Part shown: piece after piece, positions 33,037-43,068 of the stretch
Layout of the letters: each line of letters begins with the position of its first letter
Numbering within the stretch: the stretch's first letter is position 1
Source: Hygrocybe punicea
Lineage: Eukaryota; Basidiomycota; Agaricomycetes; Agaricales; Hygrophoraceae
DNA: 64,000 nucleotides
Direction of reading: 5' to 3'
Assembly (NCBI GenBank): GCA_963556145.1
Contig: OY744466.1
Span: 3,162,001 to 3,226,000 of the forward strand
Made by a program: the position numbers and the translations under genes
Notes under the pieces: model-generated
Told to the model about the DNA's origin: nothing
Seen by the model: only the letters and a program-made list of their open reading frames with translations
The model's database searches: none

Positions 33037-33840
33037 ATGTCAGCTTCCCCTGCAGGTTTGCCGTGGGATGAAAACAATTACAGTTGTGCATATGATTCTA
33101 TCCTGGTTATCTTGTTTGATCTCTGGAAGGAAAACCATATAGCATGGTCTGAAGTATTTCATGATATAAATGATTATCTGGCTACTTTATCTGATGGCTT
33201 CTCAGATATATTGAAAGGCAATATGACATTTGTGCAACTCAGAAATCAATTAAGGGCTATTTTGCATGATGAGCATCCTGAGACATATCTAATGGGACCT
33301 GTTGGAATCAGTGTTGCCAGTCTAGCCATGGAACTCTTACATGTAGATACTGCAGTCACATCTTCTCAGCATCAATGTACAAGGTGTAAATTTACTGAAA
33401 GACCAGTGGATAATAAACTTGGTTATATTTTACATGGAGAAACTTCAGTTCAAGGGTCTACTATGAATTGGATTGAAACATTGTCTCAACAAACACGTAG
33501 AAGGTGTTCTAAGTGTCAATCTGCTATGCAACAAATCTTATTCTACAATAAAGTGCCACCTGTGCTTGTTTTGGAATATCCACTCATGGACATTGAGACT
33601 AGTCATACCCTTGAGTTTGAGACTGAAAAAGGCATCAAGTTATTGAGGTTGAAAGGAATTATTTATCATGATAAATATCATTTCACCAGTAGAATCATAA
33701 GTGCAGACAACAAGGTTTGGTTTCATGATGGTATGATTACTGGAAATACTTGTTCATATGATGGTATGCTTGATCAATTATCTGATGCTGATGTTAGACA
33801 ATGCAGAGACAAGTATCTTGTGCTGGCAATATATGCTTAA
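33037..33840 (+). CDS. USP-like papain-fold peptidase of E3 (complete)
   Basis: 267 residues from ATG 33037 to TAA 33838. Cys box NNYSCAYDSILVILF (about 33073); helix-rich middle; zinc pairs CTRC (about 33379) and CSKC (about 33510); VLVLEYPLMD core strand (about 33565); His box YHFTSRIIS then WFHDGM (about 33670-33730). The layout and the CxxC finger pair match ubiquitin-specific proteases of clan CA, shorter than cellular enzymes. Known Helentrons often carry OTU proteases in this role. Here the fold signature is USP-like instead. A function such as removing ubiquitin from the transposase or host factors is a hypothesis. In E2 the same domain is fused to the helicase linker. Confidence 0.75.
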   Translation: MSASPAGLPWDENNYSCAYDSILVILFDLWKENHIAWSEVFHDINDYLATLSDGFSDILKGNMTFVQLRNQLRAILHDEHPETYLMGPVGISVASLAMELLHVDTAVTSSQHQCTRCKFTERPVDNKLGYILHGETSVQGSTMNWIETLSQQTRRRCSKCQSAMQQILFYNKVPPVLVLEYPLMDIETSHTLEFETEKGIKLLRLKGIIYHDKYHFTSRIISADNKVWFHDGMITGNTCSYDGMLDQLSDADVRQCRDKYLVLAIYA

Positions 33841-34047
33841 AGTCATGTGTGGGTGGGTGGGTGGCCAAAATTATCTCAATATGTATGAGATATAAAATAA
33901 AAAGTGGTTGGGCTCAGCGAGTCTACATTTATAACTTTTGCACTAGAATAATGGGTGGGTTTGGCGGGCTTAGTCTTGCTCCATATGATTTATGAGGTGG
34001 CAGTGAATCAATTCAGGGAAAAGATTGGAACTTTGGGAAGAACTTGT
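33841..34047 (+). other. E3 3' tail, interrupted by E4
   Basis: Non-coding. It ends GGGAAGAACTTGT and is continued at 37521 by TCATGCCATGCGAAGCACTG. Joined, this is the normal AAGAACTTGTTCATGCC subterminal motif, which proves the E4 insertion point. Confidence 0.85.
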
Positions 34048-34659
34048 TACGAGTTCTTCCATTTATGGAAAACTCGTTCTTATAAACCCGGTTTTCAGCC
34101 ATTGAGGTGATTCATTCATTCATCTCAGGGACTGAGGGAAAATTGCGTCCCAATATGGCAACTGAGTTCAAAATCCCGTTTGACTGGTTTCATTCCAGAA
34201 TTCAGAGCCTCTATTGACTTGCACACTGCATAGACTGTCACCAGATTTGACGAGGAGGATGTCATGGGGACTGTCCTGCTGGAAAAAAAATATGGAGGGG
34301 ATCTGGTATGATTTGGGCTCTCTGTGAGCCATTTTTTGCCAAGGAAATGAGTATAGATGCAATAACTAATGTTATACTGCCAATAAAAATGTGGTAATTT
34401 CTAACTGTATTTTAGTGTATGTCTGGGTCACTTTTGTCCACTGAAGGCAGTTGTAAAATGTGATATCTGAGTTTCTAGAATTCAAACAAGCAAGAGTGGT
34501 CCGGAGTTGTGGCTGAAATTAAAGCGGAGTCTTAAATATACAGTGAGAGCTTTCGAGCTCAGATGAGTGCACAAACCTTCTGTTGCTCAACAGCAACATC
34601 GTCGAGGGGGTGGTGTAACAGAGGTATGGACATAGTTTTATTGTCCTTGGTCTAGTACT

Positions 34660-36200
34660 GATGTCTGTACCCCCCGCAACCCATTTCCATCGAAAACCAG
34701 GGGTCGGGAGGTCTGAGGACCTCACATTCCCGCCTTGTGCCCAACCAGCGCCCCCCAACGTTTTCAACCACCAGGACGCCCCACCCCGCCGCGTTTTCGA
34801 CCATCCCCGGCCAGTCTAGACCCCCCGCACCTTGTTCCCGTTGAAAACGAGGAGTCGGGGGGTGTCAGGCCCTCGCGATCCAGCTATCTGCCCAACAACC
34901 AACAACCCCCTTTTTCAACCACCAGGACGCCCCACCCCGCCGCGTTTTCGACCATCCCCGGCCAGTCTAGACCCCCCGCACCTTGTTCCCGTTGAAAACG
35001 AGGAGTCGGGGGGTGTCAGGCCCTCGCGATCCAGCTATCTGCCCAACAACCAACAACCCCCTTTTTCAACCACCAGGACGCCCCACCCCGCCGCGTTTTC
35101 GACCATCCCCGGCCAGTCTAGACCCCCCGCACCTCGTTCCCTTTGAAAACGAGGAGTCGGGGGGTGTCAGGCCCTCGCGATCCAGCTATCTGCCCAACAA
35201 CCAACAACCCCCTTTTTCAACCACCAGGACGCCCCACCCTGCCGCGTTTTCGACCACCCCCGGCCAGGCTACACCCCCCGGACCTCGTTCGCATTGAAAA
35301 CGCGCGAGTGGGGGGTCTCAAAACCTCGCGATCCGGCTGTCTGCCCCACCACCACCACCCGCCCTTTTTCTACCAACAGGACACCCGGTCCAGCCCCGTT
35401 GTCGACCATCCCCGGCCAGTCTAGACCCCCCGCACCTCGTTCCCGTTGAAAACGAGAAGTCAGGGGGTCTCCGGCCCTCGCATTCCGCCTGTCTGCCCAG
35501 CCAGCAACACCCCCCCTTTTTCATCCCCCAGGACAGCCCGTCCCGCGACTTTTTCGACCACCCCCGGCTAGGCTACACCCCCCGCACCTCGTTCGCGTCG
35601 AAAACGAGGGGTCGGAGGGTCTCCGGCCCTCGCATTCCGGCTGTCTGCCCAACCAGCAACCCCCCCTTTTTTCATCCCCCGGGGACGCCCCATCCCGTCC
35701 GGTTTTCGATCACCCCCGGCTAGGTTACACCCCCCGCACCTCGTTCGCGTCGAAAACGAGGGGTCGGGGGGTCTCCGGCCCTCGCATTCCGCCTGTCTGC
35801 CCAGCCAGCAACACCCCCCCCTTTTTCATCCCCCAGGACAGCCCGTCCCGCGACTTTTTCGACCACCCCCGGCTAGGCTACACCCCCCGCACCTCGTTCG
35901 CGTCGAAAACGAGGGGTCGGGGGGTCTCAGGCCCTCACGATCCGGCATTCTGCCCAACCATCACCACCCTCCCTTTTTCTACCTCCAGGACACCCGTTTT
36001 CGACCACCCCCGGCCAGTCTACACCCCCCGGACCTCGTTCGCGTTGAAAATGAGGGGTCGGGGGGGTCTCAGGCCCTCGGATTCCGGCTGTCTGCCCAAC
36101 CACCACCCCCCCCCGTTTTCACTCACCATGTCACCCCGTCCCACACCCCTCATCTAGATCCCCGTACCTGTTTCTCTTGAAAACGCGAAGTTGGGGGTGT
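34660..36200 (+). repeat. GC-rich minisatellite of E4
   Basis: About ten units of the same family as 17860-18790. Units at about 34871, 35022 and 35173 are exact or nearly exact 151-bp copies; later units vary between 150 and 160 bp. Each has the CCTCGTT...AACGAGG hairpin. Pro-rich open frames across the array are not genes. Between 34078 and 34660 I see only non-coding leader. Confidence 0.9.
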
Positions 36201-36613
36201 CAGGCCTTCCATTTTTGACTCATATATTTACTTATATTTAATTATTAAATAGAAATTAAATATTATATAATCAATTTCCAAATTTATCTTTGAAATCTAA
36301 ATGCTACACTTGTAACACATCATCTGCTAGTGCATAACATGCTATTCTACTGTGTTGTGTTCCTACTGCTCCTGCTGTTCCCCATTCCCTCTGGTCTCAA
36401 CAGTTCTCATGTCTGTTTTACAGTTCCTTTCTTGTTGTCAGTGACACATTCTGACCATTCATTTAACTTGTGTTGCATGACAGGCCAATGTGAATGCCAA
36501 TGCATCATTGCATATGTGATTTCTTCACAAAGACGGGTTGGTTTATCTGACCATTGATTGAAGCACCAGAAATCTCTGGTGGCCTTGTTTACACGGTACA
36601 TGGCTCGGTCCAC
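36200..36613 (+). other. Junction region of E4 without a gene
   Basis: AT-rich then mixed sequence. Homology to the peptidase starts abruptly at about 36615 (TATGTAATGTTTCAAT), marking the internal deletion endpoint. No coding motif is seen. Confidence 0.5.
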
Positions 36614-36950
36614 TATGTAATGTTTCAATTATCCGTACCATATACTATACAAAACACCTGAGTTGCTGGTATTAGAATATCCCAACATAAACATGATTAC
36701 CAGCCATCAAATAACTGTAAATGTAAATGACAAGTCAGTAAATTTGTATCTAAGAGGTATTGTATATGTTGGAGGATATCACTCTACATCTCAATTCATA
36801 TCAGAAGATGGCACAATTTGGTATCATGATGGTATGACAACTGGAGCAACATGTAAGCAAGATGGTCACATTGGTATCATGTCAGATGATGGTTTTAAAA
36901 GATATGAAGATAAAATTCTTGTGCTAGCAGTTTATGCTCAAAACCAGTAA
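36614..36950 (+). pseudogene. Truncated USP-like peptidase of E4
   Basis: Retains only the last third: LLVLEYPNINMITSHQITV, then YHSTSQFIS in place of YHFTSRFIS, and WYHDGMT. The Cys box and both zinc pairs are missing, so it cannot be active. It is nearly identical to E1 at the base level (36655-36950 against 1735-2031), apart from a 1-base loss at about 36652. Confidence 0.9.
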
Positions 36951-37520
36951 TTTAATATAATTGAGGACTATTGTGTGGGAAAGTGGGACATTCAGAATTT
37001 TCACCATTTGTAAATTCATATTGGACATCAAAATTGAAGGAAATCTTCAGGGTGGGAAAGTGGGCCATTAAATATAGGAATGTTATAAATACATTACATG
37101 ATGTCAAACACTTAAGTTCTTATTGTTACTTATTGCCCGAGCACTGGTAAGTAATGGTAACAGTGGTAGTGGTAAATGCCAGGATAAACTGTTGTATAAC
37201 TGACATTCAGTCCACTACAATGTTGGTTGACTAGTAATATACAAGTATGGCAGGAACAAGTGTCAATAATATTGTCCAAGAGATTAGTAGTCCCTTGATC
37301 AAAGGCCCCAACTGAGGACAAGTAGTACATTGTTACTAACAGAATGGGATAACATAGAATGTATGATTCCAAATTCCAACAATGTTCACATATACTATGA
37401 TTATTCTTGTTATACATTACAACTGCAGATTATGTAGAATAAATAATGGACATCAAATGATTGAATAGAACCAAGAAGAACTTGTTCATGCCACGCTTGT
37501 GATGGCCCACTTCCCCAAGT
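36951..37520 (+). other. E4 3' tail
   Basis: Non-coding and almost the same as 2032-2616 of E1. It ends with the CCCCAAGT variant terminus. No gene is seen. Confidence 0.7.
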
Positions 37521-37555
37521 TCATGCCATGCGAAGCACTGGCCCTCTAAACAAGT

Positions 37556-38137
37556 AACATGAATCCTACAGACTTTCCTAGAGGAACACTAGGTATCAGT
37601 GTTGCAAATCTGGCTGTGGAGTTGTTTAAAGTCAATGGCATTGTAGCCTCTTCTCAACATGAATGTTCTCAATGTGACTTTGCAGAAGAACCCATTGATG
37701 ACAGACTAGGCTATGTGTTACATGCTGATGACACCATTAAACAGTCTACCGTGAATTGGGTTGATACCTTGTCACAGAAAACCAATAGAAGATGTCCTGA
37801 TTGCAACAGCAGAATGAGTCAACTTGTATTTTATAATGAAGCACCACATATTCTTATTCTAGAGTATCCATTGAAAAATATTAAAACCAGTCATAGACTA
37901 GAATTTGTTTCAGAGACTGGCACAAAGACATTAGAACTTAGAGGCATTGTATATCATGGTCAATATCATTTCACATCATGCATTATTACTGCACAGAAAC
38001 CAGTATGGTATCATGATGGGATGATTACAGGCAACTCTTGTTCCAGAGACACTGACCTTACACAACTTTTAGACCACGATATCAGATACTGTAAAAAGAG
38101 AAACCTAGTACTAGCTATTTATGCTCAGAGTCTTTGA
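37556..38137 (+). pseudogene. USP-like peptidase of E2, C-terminal half
   Basis: Resumes the gene split at 17451. It opens NMNPTDFPRGTLGISVANLA, followed by zinc pairs CSQC (about 37668) and CPDC (about 37795), the LILEYPLKN strand, His box YHFTSCIIT and WYHDGM (about 37960-38020), ending at TGA 38135. All peptidase signature positions of E2 are present once E3 is removed. Only the insertion and upstream stops disable it. Confidence 0.88.
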
Positions 38138-38597
38138 GCATCCTCCTTGAGGTCAAGCATGGCTGTCTTCATGTGTTCATCTGTTGTGTAGCATTCAAGG
38201 TCATGGAGAAGTAGGGTTGAGCAAATGTGAGTTAATTGTCAGCACACTGTTTGGGGGGCAGTTGTGTTTGGCAGTTGACCTGTTGCTTCCTGAGCAATTG
38301 CTTCATGGCTGAGAGTGTTGCATGATGGTGCAACACAGGGGAGATGGCAGGGAGAGAGAAGGTTGATGAAGACTCAAGACACTTTATGTAGTTTTATTTT
38401 ATATTAATTTATATGTTGCAGAGGTGGGAGGTGGGCTTATTAGAATAATATGCAATATGCAACACATGCTATGTATCTGATGCCATATGTAATATGCTTT
38501 ATGTAATTTAATCTTATTGCTTAATTCAATAAAGAAGTGAGGAGGGGGAAAAAAGAACTCGTTCATGCCATGCACAGCACTGGCCCACTAAACAAGT
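38138..38597 (+). other. E2 3' tail and terminus
   Basis: Non-coding tail of about 460 bp. The same sequence, reversed, occurs at 12043-12420 (E8) and 63538-64000 (E7). It ends AAGAACTCGTTCATGCC, then GGCCCACTAAACAAGT. Confidence 0.8.
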
Positions 38598-39330
38598 CTT
38601 GACCCAGCTTGGTGATTGTGTCCTCATTGAGACCAATTTTCAGACCCAGATGCTGTATTTCTCTTGGAATACCTGTTGTCTTGATAATAATTTTTGGAGG
38701 AGCTGGTAATTTTTTTAGCCTGTCCTTTTCATGATCAGTTATACATGAGAGTATATTTAAATGTTCAACCTTTCAATGTCCTCTAGCACAACTTCAATGG
38801 CCCTCATAATGGAATTGTATCGCACAAGTGTTGTTTGGCAAGTGTAGTCTGGAAAATCACTTGGTATATCATCATCTTGAATAAAGTGCACCTGAGTATA
38901 TGCCCACAATGCTAATCCAAGGCCAAGAAGGATCTGCTCAATGGATGAAGTGCAATGGAGTTTTCCAGAGGAAGCATCAATCTATACTTGTGTTGCAATC
39001 CAAGAAACAAAGCATCTGGATGATCATTATCTGTAAAGAATTTGGCTGGAAGATATTTGTTGGAAAGGTTCCAGCTTGCCCATGAAGCAGAAACTTTAGC
39101 ATGGCTTGAACCATGCTTATCCCGTGATAAAATAAGATTTGAAAAGTGAAGAGAGGAAAATATAATAAACTGCATATTTTATCAGTGCCAAGGCATCCTG
39201 ATACTCCTTTATGGACAACAACACCCTGAGAAATGCTTGATTGCTGTACAAGGTGCCTGCTGGTGATTGTGATGTCATGGACTTTGATAGAATTGAAAGA
39301 CAGATGAACAAGTGGTAGCAATGATATACC
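38598..39330 (-). pseudogene. Degraded coding sequence of unknown family
   Basis: On the minus strand, protein-like frames can be followed with breaks: YLPAKFFTDNDHPDALFLGL, then ILLGLGLALWAYTQVHFIQD, then PAPPKIIIKTTGIPREIQ and HLGLKIGLNEDTITKLGQD at the E2 edge. Across E2 the frame continues for ten codons at 3161 and stops. I do not recognise the family. Frameshifts and the E2 insertion show it is dead. It could be part of an older transposon or a host gene fragment. Confidence 0.45.
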
Positions 39331-39671
39331 TTGGGTGGCATATCTGCAAATAGTGTTCTGGAGAAAACATGGTGTAGAAGATGACTTGCAGGAATTGTTC
39401 TGTTCTTGGTAGGACTAAAGGAATGGGGAAGTCAGATTGGTGGACAGGCAGAGCATGAAAGGTGGATGAAAGTTGTGCTTGAGGTGAAGTCAGTATTTGA
39501 GCAGATTCTATCTGCTGACAGATTGTAAGTCATTATCGTCAGATAAGTTGTGAAAAGGATACTAATTCAACAATAGGAAATGGTCCAAACGTCATATGGA
39601 TCCAGAGGAAGAAAATGAGCAGGGACCATCAAAGAAAAAATACAAGAAGGGCCAACATGTATAAGAGCTTC
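39271..39671. repeat. 401-bp inverted duplication, right copy
   Basis: Reverse complement of 2617-3017. It continues to the right into unduplicated sequence at 39672, where the left copy is cut by E1. Confidence 0.85.
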
Positions 39672-40225
39672 ATGAGTAGTTGCTACCAGGTGTTGACTAT
39701 GATGAATCAATCCAGTGATACTTGGAAAACAATCATGAGGTAAATGCATAATAAGGAGTTAAACATAACTGAACAATTTTTGCTCCAGAAATACAATTCC
39801 ATTGTAAAAAACCAGCATATTGATATTACAAAATAATCAAAGTGATAACCTGCTGGTAGAAATAGTAATCTCATCATTGTACATGCTTGTTTGTTGGTCT
39901 TAGTCATTACTTCTTGTCATCAGTCCAGACTGCATTGCATAGTTGTTTGGTTGATTCTATGCCTTTCTATTTGGTTCATTCCATACCTGCATGTATATAA
40001 TTAGAGTACCAATGTTCTGGTTAATTGAACATTAGTTATGCCAGCTATACACCAGATTCCACCATCTGTTTTGATACTCTAAGTGCTGCTTAAGCTATCG
40101 TCAGAGTCTGACCACTCATATCTGCACAACCTGTTTCTTACACCTGACATGGATATTGTGGCAGATTAGCATCAGCTAGCAATAAAACATATGTCTTATG
40201 GATATATCCTGAAAACAATATTTTA
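39672..40225. other. Intergenic relic sequence
   Basis: No gene or clear element is recognised. It ends at the TA dinucleotide used by the Tc1-like transposon. Confidence 0.4.
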
Positions 40226-40325
40226 CAGCTGTTTTCATAGCTATGCGGAATTTGAGAAAAAAATGAAGGTGGCGCAACTCCGCTGCTGTCTAAGCCGAAC
40301 TCCTAGATATGCTGAGTTACAACTT
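40226..40325. repeat. Left 100-bp terminal inverted repeat of Tc1-like element
   Basis: Begins CAGCTGTTTTCATAGCTATG and ends GAGTTACAACTT. A frame through it reads PRYAELQL, and the same wording is read into the transposase from the right repeat. Confidence 0.93.
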
Positions 40326-40355
40326 GAAATATTCCCATTTTCGTATCCTATCAAC

Positions 40356-41853
40356 ATGGTCAACTCTGACTCATCCGACGATGAATCAGATGAATTCTGT
40401 GCTAATCTCTCACTACAACTCATTCGACATATGCTGGCTATTCCCAAGATTGGCAAGCAACCTGCCATCAAGTCCAAGTGTGACGTACACAGCAAAGAAC
40501 TTGTGTTTGCTTGTTTAGCAGACAATTATGTTCATTTTATGCGAGCTATGCTAACGCGGTTTGGCAAAACACAGTGGAAGGTGTCAGATCAGCAATGCTA
40601 CAAGTTCAAATATTATCATCCTGGTCGACCGTAGATATTTTCTTTTCTCTTCTACAAACTCACTTGACCTTATTCTCAGGAAAGCGGATGCACTTGATGT
40701 GGAGAAGGAGTCTGAATACAAAGAATTTATAACAAAAATCAATGAGAATCAGTACAGCAAAGTGAATATCATCATTGACGATGTGAAAAAGAAATGCCCT
40801 ATTGATGTAAGTACTGGCATGCCGTTCGGATCTATCTGATGCTGTTTTTGCACAGCCTGATGTTGTGGTTGACAACGACAGCGTACAAGCTCCGGACCCA
40901 GCAGCCACACCAGAAGGCGCTACATCCTTAGACCTTTCATTGGCGTGGTTTCGCAGCATGCTTGAAAAGCAGTATGGGAATGACAATAATCCAGGACACT
41001 ATGTATTCATCTGTGTGGACAACACTGAACTCCCACTTACTCCGTTCATGATGCATCAGTGGGCCATTGCCCTGGTATGTTCTCTAAACTACGCAACAAA
41101 TGTAGCTAATCTTCATACAGCACGAGGGAAAAACTATCATTCTGCTCCCCCAACACTGCGGCTTTCGATCTGGCAAATCACGGCGCTAGCTTATTACCAG
41201 CCTGACAGAAGGCAAAGACGGCACTGCCAGCTGTAGATCCAAACAATCGGTTCACTGTCTTCGCGCAATTGATGACCATAGTTGTGGGTGCAATGGCCCC
41301 CAAGCCCTCCACTCCCAAGCGCAAGCACTCTCTCGAATTATCTCCATTCTCGTCGCCTGTCAAACCGGAATACGGTGATCTCCACAAATACCTCGTTTAT
41401 GCCCAAGATCACCTTGTAGTGCCATTGGCATGCGAATACGAGGCTGCCCTGAGTCATGAAGATTATGGGCCAGACATCATTGGTTCCCTCGCAGTCTCTG
41501 ACCTCACAGAGTATGGGATGTCAAAAGGAGACGCAATGTGTTTGATAGCAGGTTGCACTAGCTGGAAACAGAATGAGAAGAGGAGGCGTCTAACCATGAG
41601 ATCTGATCATCCAGCACCCCATCCAGCTGCTCGTGTTCCTTCACCGCCCCAGGACGACATTGTCCGATACGAGATCAATTGGGAGGATGGCGGATGTAGT
41701 ACCTGGTTTGGACTCATGATGACCCCTGGTGATCAGACAAGAGATGACCGCCTTACATCGTATTACAATGCGCAGCTCAAGAGCCTCGTCCCCATACCAC
41801 CGGGTTTCCATGCTCCGCCAAGGGGAGAAGATGACAATGCATGGCCTACATAG
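40356..41853 (+). CDS. Accessory gene of Tc1-like transposon (SAM-like C-terminal region)
   Basis: Likely ATG 40356 (MVNSDSSDDESDEFC) with short introns at about 40631-40680, 40807-40857 and near 41074-41119. A central acidic, Pro/Ala region is followed by WFRSMLEKQYGNDNN and YVFICVDNTELPLTPFMMHQ. The C-terminal part, from about 41370, reads YGDLHKYLVYAQDHLVVPLA and SLAVSDLTEYGMSKGDAMCL. The helical pattern and GMSKGDA turn resemble a SAM (sterile alpha motif) domain. It ends EDDNAWPT at 41853. I know of similar fungal proteins beside such transposases but of no function. Target binding or transposase regulation is speculation. It converges on the transposase gene 140 bp away. Confidence 0.65.
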
Positions 41854-41996
41854 TAATTACACATAGCTATGGTATCTCAAGGACTTTGCGCACATTCGCA
41901 CACCAATATTATACAGTTATTTTACCCCACTTGGATACAATGAGATCGTGTGACAACTACAAAAGACATACAAAAAAAAAGCTAGCAAAGTGAAAA

Positions 41997-42987
41997 TTAC
42001 ATGTAACCAGATGACCGAAACCATCCTGCAGCCTTCTCCGGCATTATAGTATCTATTGCGCTAACAACAGTGAAAAGGCCATGGTCATGTGTATGACGGC
42101 AGAGGTAAGACTTGATTGATGAGAAGGTGAGTTCAATGGGGTTGTAGTCGGGGGAGTATGGGGGCAGATATATTATTCGGCAGCCTAGAAGACACATGTT
42201 AGTATCAACTTCACACAAAAGGGAAGACTTTACCTGCTTGAACCTCCATGAGCTCTCCGACCTCTTCCACATGGTGGATGTTGCAGTTATCAAGGACTAG
42301 AACACTCCATGGCCCGGGATATGGATTGGTGAGAGGTATCTGTATAAAGGCATCAGCGTTTGTACAGTAAAAGACATGAAAGAAAAAACATACAACCATC
42401 TCGCAAAGGAAGCGAACGAACTGCTCTCCAGTCACTGAGCCCTCAATGAGATCAAACGCAATGATCTCATCCAGCGTGAGGACCGGCAGGATGGAATACT
42501 GTTGTCCATGTACAAAGGGCTGTTGTTGAACACACCTAGTCCCAACCAACGACCAACTGTATCGCCTGCTGTGGGCTCGATTATTCATGGTGCTCTCATC
42601 GGTGAACATCAACATGGCAGGGTCTGGCACTACAGCCCCAATCTGATTCATGAATATGGCCTGTTGGAGGTCATTCCTTTTGAGTGCTTGAACGGATACG
42701 CACTTGTTTGAGAAGTGGAGCCGGCGAAGGGTGCGCATGATAGTCGAGAGGGATACAAACACGTTGCGTTGGGCTTGGAGTTCGAGTTGGAGTTCATTGA
42801 GGTACAGCGTGTGGTGAAGGGAACAGAGTAAACGAATGAAACCAATGTTGAGAGGTGTGAGGATGCGTCGACGTGCAGTTGGTTGGGCATGAGGGTTGTA
42901 TGTGAGGCCATAGATCCGATGGTACTGGAGAGTTTTGTAAACCAGTGACTTGCAGACACCAAGAAGATCACAGATCTCCTTGGCCAT
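41997..42987 (-). CDS. DDE transposase of Tc1/IS630 type
   Basis: ATG 42987 is used, but the frame is open upstream into the inverted repeat (TRTISKDLKEQIPTLYCRGY) and may start there. In order: helix-turn-helix with MAKEICDLLGVCKSLVYKTL (42987-42930); a second helical part to RNDLQQAIFMNQIG; catalytic D in MLMFTDESTM (about 42600); D in WSVLVLDNCNIHH (about 42300), after an intron of about 60 bp; E in YSPDYNPIELTF (about 42140), after another intron. That is the DDE_3 signature. It cuts and joins DNA at TA sites. It ends WFRSSGYM at 41997. The length of about 300 residues is normal for the family. Confidence 0.88.
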
Positions 42988-43068
42988 GTAACCACGGCAG
43001 TAGAGGGTCGGGATCTGCTCCTTGAGATCTTTGGAGATGGTGCGAGTTGGCGTGGAGTGTTGAAATGT

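Larger units (their letters stand above)
34048..37520 (+). mobile_element. Deletion-derivative Helentron E4 inside E3 3' terminus
   Basis: The 5' end is TACGAGTTCTTCCATTTA at 34048 and the 3' end ...GGCCCACTTCCCCAAGT at 37520. It was inserted between two T residues with no duplication. It keeps a leader, a GC-rich minisatellite, the last third of a peptidase gene and the 3' tail, but no Rep or helicase. Its tail and peptidase fragment match E1 rather than E2 or E3, so it derives from the E1 subfamily and must have been moved in trans. Confidence 0.9.
17452..37555 (+). mobile_element. Helentron-like element E3 inserted in E2 peptidase gene
   Basis: The 5' end is TACGAGTTCTTCCATTTA at 17452 and the 3' end ...GGCCCTCTAAACAAGT at 37555. 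It sits between T and A with no duplication. Order: leader with GC-rich minisatellite, polyprotein (19648-33840), 3' tail. It is interrupted by gypsy (26136-32506) and E4 (34048-37520). Without these it is about 10.3 kb. The polyprotein is in one frame throughout, broken only by four TGA codons. This makes E3 the best-preserved member in the window. Confidence 0.9.
3162..38597 (+). mobile_element. Helentron-like element E2, host of nested insertions
   Basis: The 5' end is TACGAGTTCTTTTAA at 3162, after a flanking T. The 3' end is ...GGCCCACTAAACAAGT at 38597. The coding order is Rep N-terminus, DUF6570-like module, HUH Rep, Pif1 helicase, peptidase, all on the plus strand. It is interrupted by a hAT (8510-13718) and by E3 (17452-37555). 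Without these, E2 is about 10 kb. It has two frameshifts near 6440 and 7620 and several stops (7889 TGA, 8135 TAG, 13801 TAG, 14186 TAA, 15116 TGA, 16916 TGA), so it is not autonomous now. Confidence 0.85.

Noticed and set aside
19648..33840. Genetic-code change with TGA as tryptophan
   Set aside because: Only one of the four TGA sites corresponds to Trp, and the nuclear host and transposon genes here end normally at TGA, TAG or TAA.
36330..36628. Small frames on both strands
   Set aside because: They lie at the deletion junction of E4, with no conservation and no motif.
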